A DNA stretch of 64,000 nt from Neisseria chenwenguii (lineage in GTDB: Bacteria; Pseudomonadota; Gammaproteobacteria; Burkholderiales; Neisseriaceae): contig NZ_CP022278.1 of NCBI RefSeq assembly GCF_002216145.1, positions 930,001 through 994,000 on the forward strand, read 5' to 3'. Position numbers and translations under genes: made by a program. This document shows, one piece after another, positions 43,301 through 50,824 of this stretch. Under the pieces are notes generated by a model. It searched no databases and had not been told where the DNA came from. It saw nothing but the letters and a program-made list of their open reading frames with translations. Each line of letters starts with the position of its first letter. Position 1 is the first letter of the stretch.

Positions 43301-45951
43301 AAAGCTCGCCTAAAAGCAAGCTGATTCCAACCCTGCAAGAAGAACGCGACCGTCTCGCTTTCTATATTCAAGCCATCAACAAGGAAGTTAAAGGTAAAAA
43401 ACCCAAAGGCAAAGAATACCTGCAAGCCAAGCTTTCTGCACAAAATATTGACTTGATTTCCGCACAAGGCATCGAAATCAGCGGTTCCGATATTACCGCT
43501 TCCAAAAAACTGAACCTTCACGCCGCAGGCGTATTGCCAAAGGCAGCAGATTCAGAGGCGGCTGCTATTCTGATTGACGGCATGACCGACCAATATGAAA
43601 TTGGCAAGCCCACCTACAAGAGCCACTACGACAAAGCTGCTCTGAACAAGCCTTCACGTTTGACCGGACGTACGGGGGTAAGTATCCATGCAGCTGCGGC
43701 ACTCGATGATGCGCGTATTATTATCGGTGCATCCGAAATCAAAGCTCCCTCAGGCAGCATAGACCTCAAAGCCCATAGTGATATTGTACTGGAGGCAGGA
43801 CAAAACGATGCCTATACCTTCTTAAAAACCAAAGGTAAAAGCGGCAAAATCATCAGAAAAACCAAGTTTACCAGTACCCGCGACCACCTGATTATGCCCG
43901 CCCCCGTCGAGCTGACCGCCAACGGTATCACGCTTCAGGCAGGCGGCAACATCGAAGCCAACACCACCCGCTTCAACGCCCCTGCAGGTAAAGTTACCCT
44001 GGTTGCAGGTGAAGAGCTGCAACTGCTGGCAGAAGAAGGCATCCACAAGCATGAGTTGGATGTCCAAAAAAGCCGCCGCTTTATCGGCATCAAGGTAGGC
44101 AAGAGCAATTACAGTAAAAACGAACTGAACGAAACCAAATTGCCTGTCCGCGTCGTCGCCCAAACTGCAGCCACCCGTTCAGGCTGGGATACCGTGCTCG
44201 AAGGTACCGAATTCAAAACCACGCTGGCCGGTGCGGACATTCAGGCAGGTGTAGGCGAAAAAGCCCGTGCCGATGCCAAAATCATTCTTAAAGGCATTGT
44301 GAACCGTATCCAGTCGGAAGAAAAATTAGAAACCAACTCAACCGTATGGCAGAAACAGGCCGGACGCGGCAGCACTATCGAAACGCTGAAACTGCCCAGC
44401 TTCGAAAGCCCTACTCCGCCCAAACTGACCGCCCCCGGCGGCTACATTGTAGACATTCCCAAAGGCAATCTGAAAACCGAAATCGAAAAGCTGGCCAAAC
44501 AGCCCGAATACGCCTACCTGAAACAGCTTCAGACGGCCAAGAACGTCGATTGGAAACAGGTGCAGCTTGTCTACGACAAGTGGGACTATAAAGCCGAAGG
44601 CCTGACCGGAGCCGGAGCCGCCATTATCGCCCTGGCAGTAGCGGCAGCAACCGGAGGCGTCGGTGCCGGTTTGATCGGTGTAGCACAGGGAACCACATCT
44701 GCCGCCATAGCCAATGCAGCATTTACCTCGCTGGCTACCCAAGCTTCCATTTCGCTGGTTAATAACAAAGGCAACGTCGGCAAAACCCTGAAAGAACTGG
44801 GCAGAAGCCGTACGGTGAAAAATCTGGTCGTGGCTGCTGCCACCGCAGGCGTATCCAACAAAATCGGCACGTCTGCTTTAGCCAATGTCAGCGACAAGCA
44901 GTGGGTCAACAACATGACCGTCAACCTGGCCGACGCAGGCAGTGCCGCGCTGATTAACACCGCCGTTAACGGCGGCAGCCTGAAAGACAATCTGGAAGCG
45001 AACATCCTTGCGGCATTGGTCAATACCGCGCATGGAGAGGCGGCCAGTAAGATCAAAGGGCTGGATCAGCACTATGTCGCGCATAAGATTGCCCATGCCG
45101 TAGCGGGTTGTGCGGCAGCGGCGGCCAATAAGGGTAAGTGTCAGGACGGTGCGATCGGTGCGGCCGTGGGGGAGATTGTCGGGGAGGCTTTGGTTAAGAA
45201 TACCGATTTTAGTGGGATGACAGCTTCTGAAATTGAAAAAACCAAAGCGCAAATTACAGCCTATGCGAAGCTGGTCGCAGGAACAACAGTGGGTATTACC
45301 GGAGGGAATGTTGATGTTGCGGCGAATGCTGCCGAAACTTCCGTTAAAAATAATGCTTTGGATATTATTTGGGATATTGGTAATCTGATATGGGATGGAG
45401 GAAAATGGATTTACGCCAAATCTATCGGTAATGAACAAATGGCACAGGAAGCCGCTATTGATTTTGGTGTGGATGCGGCAACGGCAGTTGTTCCGTTTGC
45501 CCCTGCAGGAATGACAAAGATCGGGAGAGGTGGGGCTTATGTTTTAAAGACCGGCGATGAAGTCGTAGATTCTGCAAAAGCCGTACAGGAGATTCAGAAG
45601 CAGACCGGAATCAAGCTGACCTATGATAAGGTAAATAAGGTTTGGACGACGCCAGCAGGGTTGGATTATGGTCTTCATCGGAAAGATGGAAACCGAATCA
45701 AACATGTTTTGAAGCATACCGTGCCTAATCCAAATAAACGTTTACATACGGTTTTTAACGTATCAAAAAAAGAAGTACTTCCATTGATTGATGAAGCATG
45801 GAAAAAGAAAGGTGCTCCTTTGCCTAATGATCCAGCTGCATACGTGGTAGATATGGGAAGAGTAATTGGTACAAATGGGGAAACTAAAATACGTATTGCT
45901 ATCGAAGCGAAAGGAAGCAATAGAATTGCTTCTGCATATCCTCAAAAATAA
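40357..45951 (+). CDS. tpsA: Two-partner secretion exoprotein (TpsA/CdiA-like) with C-terminal toxin
   Basis: An 1864-residue secreted filamentous-hemagglutinin-type protein. The ESPR extended signal (MNKGLYRTVFSKKHGTMVAV) leads to cleavage near IVLPAHAQ (residue 73). The TPS domain has the hallmark IIANPNGITVNGGGF. A long beta-helical repeat region follows, with a coiled-coil insertion around residue 970 (NQKSKELEQQIAQLKKSS). Near the C-terminus come DUF637-like sequence (ALINTAVNGGSLKDNLEANI) and a VENN-like junction (ETSVKNNA). The last about 170 residues form a variable toxin: RIKHVLKHTVPNPNKRLHTV and GETKIRIAIEAKGSNRIASA, reminiscent of BECR-fold RNase toxins. The putative immunity gene follows directly. 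SD AAAGGGA. Confidence 0.92.
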   Translation: MNKGLYRTVFSKKHGTMVAVAETTNSQGKGKQAGTSAPASPQISDGLYGKLKTTLKTLVCSLVSVSIVLPAHAQIITDKTAPKNQQAVILKTNTGAPLVNIQTPNAKGLSHNRYTQFDVDAKGAVLNNDRNNNPFLAKGSAQLILNEVRGVASKLNGILTVGGQKADVIIANPNGITVNGGGFKNVGRGILTTGTPQIGKDGALTGFDVRQGVVTVGQAGWNDKGGADYTEVLARAVALQGKLQGKNLAVSTGAQKVDYASGEISAGTAAGTKPAVALDTAALGGMYADSITLIANEKGVGVKNAGTLEAAKQLIVTSSGRIENTGRIATTADSTEASPTYLSIETTEKGSGNAFISDGGKVESKGLLVIETGEDIGLRNGAVVQNNGSRPAATVLNAGRNLVIESKANVNNAKGSTNLSAGGRTVIKDAGIQTGTTIYSSSKGNAELGNNTRITGADVTVLSNGTISSSAVIDAKDTTHIEAGKPLSLEASTVTSDIRLNGGSIKGGKQLALLADDNITAKTTNLNTPGNLYVHTGKDLNLNVDKDLSAASIHLKSDNAANITGSGKTLTVSKDIGVQAGSLNVSNTNLRTNSGNLHIQAAKGNIQLRNTKLDAGQNLDAAALQGNIVSDGLHAVSADGHVSLLANGNADFTGHNTLTAKADVNAGSVGKGRLKADNTNITSSSGDITLVAGNGIQLGDGKQRNSINGKHISIKNNGGNADLKNLNVHAKSGALNIHSDRALSIENTKLESTHNTHLNAQHERVTLNQVDAYAHRHLSITGSQIWQNDKLPSANKLVANGVLALNARYSQIADNTTLRAGAINLTAGTALVKRGNINWSTVSTKTLEDNAELKPLAGRLNIEAGSGTLTIEPANRISAHTDLSIKTGGKLLLSAKGGNAGAPSAQVSSLEAKGNIRLVTGETDLRGSKITAGKNLVVATTKGKLNIEAVNNSFSNYFPTQKAAELNQKSKELEQQIAQLKKSSPKSKLIPTLQEERDRLAFYIQAINKEVKGKKPKGKEYLQAKLSAQNIDLISAQGIEISGSDITASKKLNLHAAGVLPKAADSEAAAILIDGMTDQYEIGKPTYKSHYDKAALNKPSRLTGRTGVSIHAAAALDDARIIIGASEIKAPSGSIDLKAHSDIVLEAGQNDAYTFLKTKGKSGKIIRKTKFTSTRDHLIMPAPVELTANGITLQAGGNIEANTTRFNAPAGKVTLVAGEELQLLAEEGIHKHELDVQKSRRFIGIKVGKSNYSKNELNETKLPVRVVAQTAATRSGWDTVLEGTEFKTTLAGADIQAGVGEKARADAKIILKGIVNRIQSEEKLETNSTVWQKQAGRGSTIETLKLPSFESPTPPKLTAPGGYIVDIPKGNLKTEIEKLAKQPEYAYLKQLQTAKNVDWKQVQLVYDKWDYKAEGLTGAGAAIIALAVAAATGGVGAGLIGVAQGTTSAAIANAAFTSLATQASISLVNNKGNVGKTLKELGRSRTVKNLVVAAATAGVSNKIGTSALANVSDKQWVNNMTVNLADAGSAALINTAVNGGSLKDNLEANILAALVNTAHGEAASKIKGLDQHYVAHKIAHAVAGCAAAAANKGKCQDGAIGAAVGEIVGEALVKNTDFSGMTASEIEKTKAQITAYAKLVAGTTVGITGGNVDVAANAAETSVKNNALDIIWDIGNLIWDGGKWIYAKSIGNEQMAQEAAIDFGVDAATAVVPFAPAGMTKIGRGGAYVLKTGDEVVDSAKAVQEIQKQTGIKLTYDKVNKVWTTPAGLDYGLHRKDGNRIKHVLKHTVPNPNKRLHTVFNVSKKEVLPLIDEAWKKKGAPLPNDPAAYVVDMGRVIGTNGETKIRIAIEAKGSNRIASAYPQK

Positions 45952-45960
45952 GGAAATAAC

Positions 45961-46233
45961 ATGAAAGAAAAAATTAAAATTTGTCCAAGATGTGAACAAG
46001 GTTATTTATTCTTGGCTAAGCCTAAATATTTTTCTGAAGAAATTATACTTTGTGATGAATGTGATGCAGTTTGGCTTAAGAAAATGCCAATATTTTATGG
46101 TGAATACGATAAAGACTTCTATACATATGTCTCTTTTATGGAATCTCAAGGTGTAACAGGCGAGAGTATTTGGGAAGGAGACCTATTTGATTGCCCGTAT
46201 TATGAGGATGAAAATTCAAATGTTAGAGTGTAA
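45961..46233 (+). CDS. Putative immunity protein to the TpsA toxin domain
   Basis: A 90-residue acidic protein starting 10 bases after the tpsA stop. Two CxxC pairs (IKICPRCEQGYLF and IILCDECDAVWL) predict a small zinc ribbon. Position and size are as expected for the cognate immunity protein of a contact-dependent toxin; AAATAAGGAA lies upstream. Much lower GC than tpsA proper, as usual for exchangeable toxin-immunity ends. Confidence 0.75.
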   Translation: MKEKIKICPRCEQGYLFLAKPKYFSEEIILCDECDAVWLKKMPIFYGEYDKDFYTYVSFMESQGVTGESIWEGDLFDCPYYEDENSNVRV

Positions 46234-46331
46234 ATCAGGAAAGATTCCATAGGGTAATAAAACCAGCGATTTTAAAACTCGCCGATAAGAATGAATATAC
46301 AAAAAAGGTTGGTACTAATCCAGATATTAGC

Positions 46332-46402
46332 GAGCGTAGGTTGGGTCATGACCCAACATTACCTAGAAGTACAAGGTTTTGTTGGGTTTTCAACCCAACC
46401 TA
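46332..46402. repeat. Inverted GTAGGTTGGGT repeat
   Basis: GCGTAGGTTGGGT (about 46333) and ACCCAACCTACG (to about 46402) form an inverted pair related to the repeat at 10091-10206, inserted in the cassette junction. Confidence 0.5.
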
Positions 46403-46407
46403 CGATG

Positions 46408-46493
46408 CTGATTAACACCGCAGCCGCGGCAGGGGTCAACACCGCCATTAACGGCGGCAGCCTGAAAAACAACTTGGACAGCGCGACCTTAGC
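46408..46493 (+). pseudogene. Duplicated tpsA fragment (DUF637-like)
   Basis: Codes for LINTAAAAGVNTAINGGSLK and NNLDSATLA in frame, closely matching tpsA at about 44940-45010. It is a short remnant of the conserved region preceding a toxin cassette, marking recombination between full-length and silent copies. Confidence 0.6.
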
Positions 46494-46531
46494 AAGCGTA
46501 GGGTGACGCAATCTAATGCTGTATTAAAAAT

Positions 46532-46566
46532 ATGCCGTCTGAACAATCCTGATTTTCAGACGGCAT
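46532..46566. terminator. AT-DUS pair hairpin
   Basis: ATGCCGTCTGAA / TTCAGACGGCAT, one of the few AT-form DUS pairs in the window. Confidence 0.6.
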
Positions 46567-46583
46567 GATTAAATTCTTTACGC

Positions 46584-47056
46584 GTGTGCATAAATGTACA
46601 CCCTACTCTTGCTAAAACGGCCAGCAAACAGCTTTTAGAAACTATCCGACAAGGCAAGGACACCACCGGCAAAGCTACCGAAGTATTGTTTAATTCATTG
46701 GCTCAGCAGAAAGGCTTTAAGGTATTATCGGGTGGCCGCTACGGCAGCAATAACGGTTTTGACCATGTATGGCAGGCTGCCGACGGCAGTGTTGTTTTGA
46801 TGTGAAAAGTAAGCAGATTAGGAGCAGTACGGTTCAGCTGAATCCGAACGGTGCGGGCGGATATACGCAGATGAGTAGAGAGTGGATTCAACAAGTTGTA
46901 AATAGCTTACCTGATGGTAGTCCTGCTAAAGCTGCTATCTTAAGAGCAGATCAGAATGGCAAATTAAAAACCGCAATAGCAGGCGTTGATCGTCAAACAG
47001 GTAAAGCAGTTATTCTTCCTGTTGAAGTTCCTTCTAAAACTAATATAAGGAGATAA
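46584..47056 (+). pseudogene. Orphan toxin cassette (CT domain), frameshifted
   Basis: A silent toxin C-terminus lacking the upstream TpsA body. The first part (TASKQLLETIRQGKDTTGKA ... YGSNNGFDHVWQAADGS) and the second (DVKSKQIRSSTVQLNPNGAG ... MSREWIQQVVNSLPDGS) are in different frames. A missing T in the TTTT run at 46795-46798 explains the break. The pattern GFDHVW...DVKSK suggests a PD-(D/E)xK restriction-endonuclease-like toxin. Followed by its putative immunity gene after 2 bases. Confidence 0.7.
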
Positions 47057-47058
47057 CA

Positions 47059-47994
47059 ATGGGATTCAATATGATGGCTACAAAAAAATGGTATGAGCAT
47101 ATTACTAATGTAATCATAGGTAACACTACTAATTTTAATAACGGTTGCCCCGATTCTATAGATTATATAGATGAAAAAAAAGGCATTCCGTTTGCCGCGA
47201 TGAAATATATTTTAATGTACACTGATGCTGCAGCATCTCATTCCTATCTATTTGAGCATGATCTTAAGAAATTCAAACAATATGCTTATGTTTCAGGGAA
47301 GCTGGGTATTTTGCGGAGTGTAGATTCTAAATACCCTGAACCCTTCTTCTTTCCATGCGATATGCTCAATATACAGAATCCAATGTTCCTGATGCTGATG
47401 AGCGATAGTCCGCAGATTCGCGAATTTTTGATACGTAATATCGACCATATTGCCAACGACACCGAGGATTTTGTTGACCGCTACGACCTTAACCGTCATA
47501 TGATTTACAACACGCTGCTGATGGTGGAAGGTACGCAGCTCGAGCGGCTTAAGCAACGCAGCTTAAAGGTGCTCGAATATCCCGCGCCGAACAAGTGGCT
47601 GCAAAAGCGGCTGTATGACTACCGTTTCTTTCTGGCTTTTGCAGAGCAGGATCCGGAAGCGATGAAAGCTGCTTTGAATCCGCTGTTTGATAAGAAAACG
47701 GCGCGTATGGCCGCCAAAGAAACATTGAGCTATTTTGATTTCTACCTCCAGCCACAAATCGTTACCTATGCCAAAATCGCCTCCATGCACGGTTTTGATT
47801 TGGGCATAGACCACGAAATCGCGCCTAGGGAACTGATCATTTACGATCCGCTGCCGGCTGATGAATACCAAGACATCTTCGACTTTATGAAACAGTATGT
47901 CTTGTCTTACCCGTATGAATATCTTCAGGACTGGGTGGATTACTATACGTTCAAAACCGATGAGCTGGTATTCGGTAAAGCAGCGCGCGGATAA
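47059..47994 (+). CDS. Putative immunity protein (Imm49-like) of the orphan cassette
   Basis: A 311-residue soluble helical protein starting MGFNMMATKKWYEHITNVII after AAGGAGATAAC. Late motifs include PAPNKWLQKRLYDYRFFLAF and the PFxFP-type and DWVDYY segments. Length and style recall the Imm49 family of polymorphic-toxin immunity proteins; the family call is tentative. It stays intact although the toxin in front is broken, as expected if it still protects against sibling toxins. Confidence 0.6.
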   Translation: MGFNMMATKKWYEHITNVIIGNTTNFNNGCPDSIDYIDEKKGIPFAAMKYILMYTDAAASHSYLFEHDLKKFKQYAYVSGKLGILRSVDSKYPEPFFFPCDMLNIQNPMFLMLMSDSPQIREFLIRNIDHIANDTEDFVDRYDLNRHMIYNTLLMVEGTQLERLKQRSLKVLEYPAPNKWLQKRLYDYRFFLAFAEQDPEAMKAALNPLFDKKTARMAAKETLSYFDFYLQPQIVTYAKIASMHGFDLGIDHEIAPRELIIYDPLPADEYQDIFDFMKQYVLSYPYEYLQDWVDYYTFKTDELVFGKAARG

Positions 47995-48086
47995 AGTATG
48001 CTTGTCTAGAAAATTTCAGACAGGTACGCAGGGGGGAAGCAATCGTTACCCGTAATTTCTACTTAAAAATCTGAATTGAAATCATA

Positions 48087-48121
48087 AGGCCGTCTGAAAA
48101 TCGAAATCCTTCAGACGGCCT
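48087..48121 (+). terminator. DUS-pair hairpin closing the toxin-immunity region
   Basis: Inverted DUS pair followed by TTTTTG. Confidence 0.8.
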
Positions 48122-49735
48122 TTTTGGGACGAGCAAACATAAAGCAAGACAAGTACAACAAAAAATGCAGTTATGCCATTTTTTCGGCTCTAAAATTTAC
48201 CCAAATATATCTAGTATTTCTGACGGGAAAGTTATCAATGGATATTTCTCATCTTGACATGGAACTTTTATTTTTATATTTACTCAAACAATTGCATTCT
48301 GCCGTTAACCATAATGCAATCTATGCCCAAAACGCAAGATATGGCTTTTTTTAATCTGGCCTTACTTTTAAAAGGCTCATTACATTCCACATTAAAATCG
48401 GTATGCCAAAGCCTAGAACACACTTATGGCTGCCGAGCGTTCTATTTTAATGCAATGTAATAAATTTTAAATCTACCTAGGTTTTGATAAATCTTGAAGT
48501 CCTGTCATGATTTAATCATCTCTCTTTAGTGCTTACGCAAAATTATCAGATTTGACTGATTCTTTTATTATATAACTAGCAATGTATTCATTACATTTTA
48601 TTAAGGAAGGCTATCTGCATAAAACAGATAGCCTTTTATGCTACTCCCTTTTGTCTATCTCACGAAATGGCAGAAATTCAATTTATGCCAAATGTCTGAT
48701 ACAAAACAAGCCTCGGAAAGACACTCTTTGGTCACTCAGTAAGAGTAGGATGGGCACTTGCTGCCCCGCAATTTACTATGACTTTCTATATTTATCAAAT
48801 GTAAATGCCATCTGAACAACCCTAATTTTCAGATGCTACAGTGTCTGTTCTTGAAAGGAATTGATGATTAAAAGTCCAGCATTGGAAAATAGGGAGATAT
48901 CGTGTATGACAATAGAGAAATCATGTAGATGGGTAATACTGCGATGCAGCCATTAACAGCAACTATCTACCCGTACTTTTACACAGACTTCGGCATACGC
49001 CGAAATCCAAAATACGCCCTACAAATAAAGATAGAGCCAACTGCTCTAATAATTCAAACAGCAGTTATTTTTCCGGATGTCGAGTAGGATAATAATACCG
49101 ATGCGCAGTTCTGCTACAGTTACTGCCGATAGATACAGCGTTTCAAAGGATTTCCGTCCAACCATACTGTTACGAGATTCTGTGGCAGTGGGTGCAGCGG
49201 TTTGGAAATCACATTGGTATCAAGTAGAAACATCAAAGCTAAACCTTCTGCTCTATTTTTCTTTTAACATCGAAGTGAATTCCGCCGATTTCACAATTTA
49301 TATTAAACAGGAAAGAACCGCAATAGACGCGGCACAGCGGTTGTACTGCCTAGCCCAAAATCAGCTGATTTTCCGTTTCGGTACTACAACTGCATCTTGT
49401 GTTTTGATGGAGTAAAGAGTTTCACCCGACAGTTTTTTTAAGTAATAGATGGCATAGGATACTCCTTTTTCGGTGTCTGTTGTGTAATGCTGCCAGTTTT
49501 AAAATAAAAGCAAAACCGACTGTCTGAAAATTTCAAGGAACCACAAACAAAAAATCTCACAGCACATGAATTAGTTCCACTGCAAGGCTTTTGGGGTAAT
49601 AAATATCTAGCTTTCTTAGAAAATCTTTATATACAATTAGCATTCATTCTTATAGCCACTAGAGCACTGTCAGTTCCTTACTTTTAATTCTGGGCATATT
49701 GAAAGAACATTATTTTTGAGAATGAACACCCATGT
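48122..49735. other. 1.6 kb AT-rich region without a supported gene
   Basis: Contains only short frames on the plus strand (48238-48354, 48254-48460, 48582-48815, 49077-49415) lacking good ribosome sites or recognisable domains; the first two look like one frame broken by a frameshift. It also holds an intrinsic terminator at 48606-48634 and a degenerate DUS near 48788-48835. Probably decayed cargo between two functional blocks. Confidence 0.45.
48606..48634. terminator. Intrinsic hairpin in the decayed region
   Basis: AAGGCTATCTG / CAGATAGCCTT stem with a 7-base loop and T-rich flank. Confidence 0.65.
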
Positions 49736-50824
49736 TCAGATTCCTATAGTTTCTATATCGATATCGGGCTGCCCCTGTCTGGCATAGTAGGATGAAAATC
49801 TTGAAATTATATCCTTTAAAAAAGGAGCTGAAATTTGTATTGCTGGGGTATCAAATGAAGTGTTAATTTCTTCTTCAGTATGCGTAGAAACTCTCCGAAA
49901 ATTAATTACTCCGCCAGAGTAAAATTCAGTTTTCGGTAACCAATGGTAATAAAGTGACTTATTATTTTTATAAGTTTTTTCCAGTTCTTTTTTATTCTTG
50001 TTAGAAAGAGTGTCCCAAGTAAAATCTGGATAAATCTCTTTTAAAGATTGTATCTCAACTAAAAGCGCACGATCAGTATTACAACGACCAGTATCTCGTT
50101 CTGCCAAATCACAAGCTGGATTCATTACAATGAAATATCTTTCATGGCTCTTTTGTTTAAGAATACTGCCTGTATTAATTCGGTTATTTATCGGAGGGGA
50201 TATGTACATTTCTTCAGGATAGCAAAGATTAATATCATTATCTAAATGTTGAAGTAGATGATTCAAGGTATATCTTAGCAAGGCTTTTTCTGTCCTAGTA
50301 TCATCAGATTCTGCATATTTAATCCAACTTCTCTTACCAGAAGGACTATTCGTCAGAGCCGGCAGGAGATTTTTTATGAATATGGTTGTAAGCTTCTGCT
50401 CAATTAAGCCTTTTCCTCCAAGGATTCTAGTCAGTCCAGTACGATAAATACTCTGGAATTGATCTATTATCTCACGATATTGGATATCCCCTTTTTTACA
50501 TATATCAATCAATGGAAATTCATTTTGTTCGGCAACATCTGGGGTTCCTGTCATAATCACAACAGGGATACGATTAAGACTTTCCTTAATTTGTTGTATA
50601 ACCTGATTTCCTTCATCTGGTTCTGAACTGGTAAGTTTCATATCAATAATCACACCATCAAAGTCTGATTCATTCAATCTTTTCTCAGCTTCGGTAACAT
50701 TTCCACAAACTTCTAGGTCAACTCTAAATGTGGAATTATCTTCATTAAAATCGGCTACCGCACTTTGGCAGAGTTGTTGATCCGCCTCATTATCTTCAAC
50801 TAAAAGCAATTTCATATTATTCAT
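49736..50824 (-). CDS. Response regulator with unknown C-terminal domain
   Basis: A 362-residue protein. Residues 1-120 are a complete receiver: acidic pocket LLLVEDNEADQ, phospho-acceptor Asp in DGVIIDMKLTSSEP, Thr in VVIMTGTPD and Lys in DICKKGDI. The remaining about 240 residues have no DNA-binding motif I recognise; RYFIVMNPACDLAERDTGRC and NTDRALLVEIQSL stand out and may form an enzymatic or sensor domain. Third gene of the methyltransferase-GHKL operon, overlapping the GHKL gene end; alternative start at 50815. It may be the effector. Confidence 0.85.
   Translation of the reverse strand: MNNMKLLLVEDNEADQQLCQSAVADFNEDNSTFRVDLEVCGNVTEAEKRLNESDFDGVIIDMKLTSSEPDEGNQVIQQIKESLNRIPVVIMTGTPDVAEQNEFPLIDICKKGDIQYREIIDQFQSIYRTGLTRILGGKGLIEQKLTTIFIKNLLPALTNSPSGKRSWIKYAESDDTRTEKALLRYTLNHLLQHLDNDINLCYPEEMYISPPINNRINTGSILKQKSHERYFIVMNPACDLAERDTGRCNTDRALLVEIQSLKEIYPDFTWDTLSNKNKKELEKTYKNNKSLYYHWLPKTEFYSGGVINFRRVSTHTEEEINTSFDTPAIQISAPFLKDIISRFSSYYARQGQPDIDIETIGI

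Noticed and set aside
48238..48460. Small frames after the toxin cassette considered as another immunity gene
   Set aside because: Two frames broken relative to each other, no strong ribosome site and no toxin in front.
49077..49415. 112-codon plus-strand frame in the decayed region
   Set aside because: No start signal or domain, and the surrounding DNA has only short broken frames.
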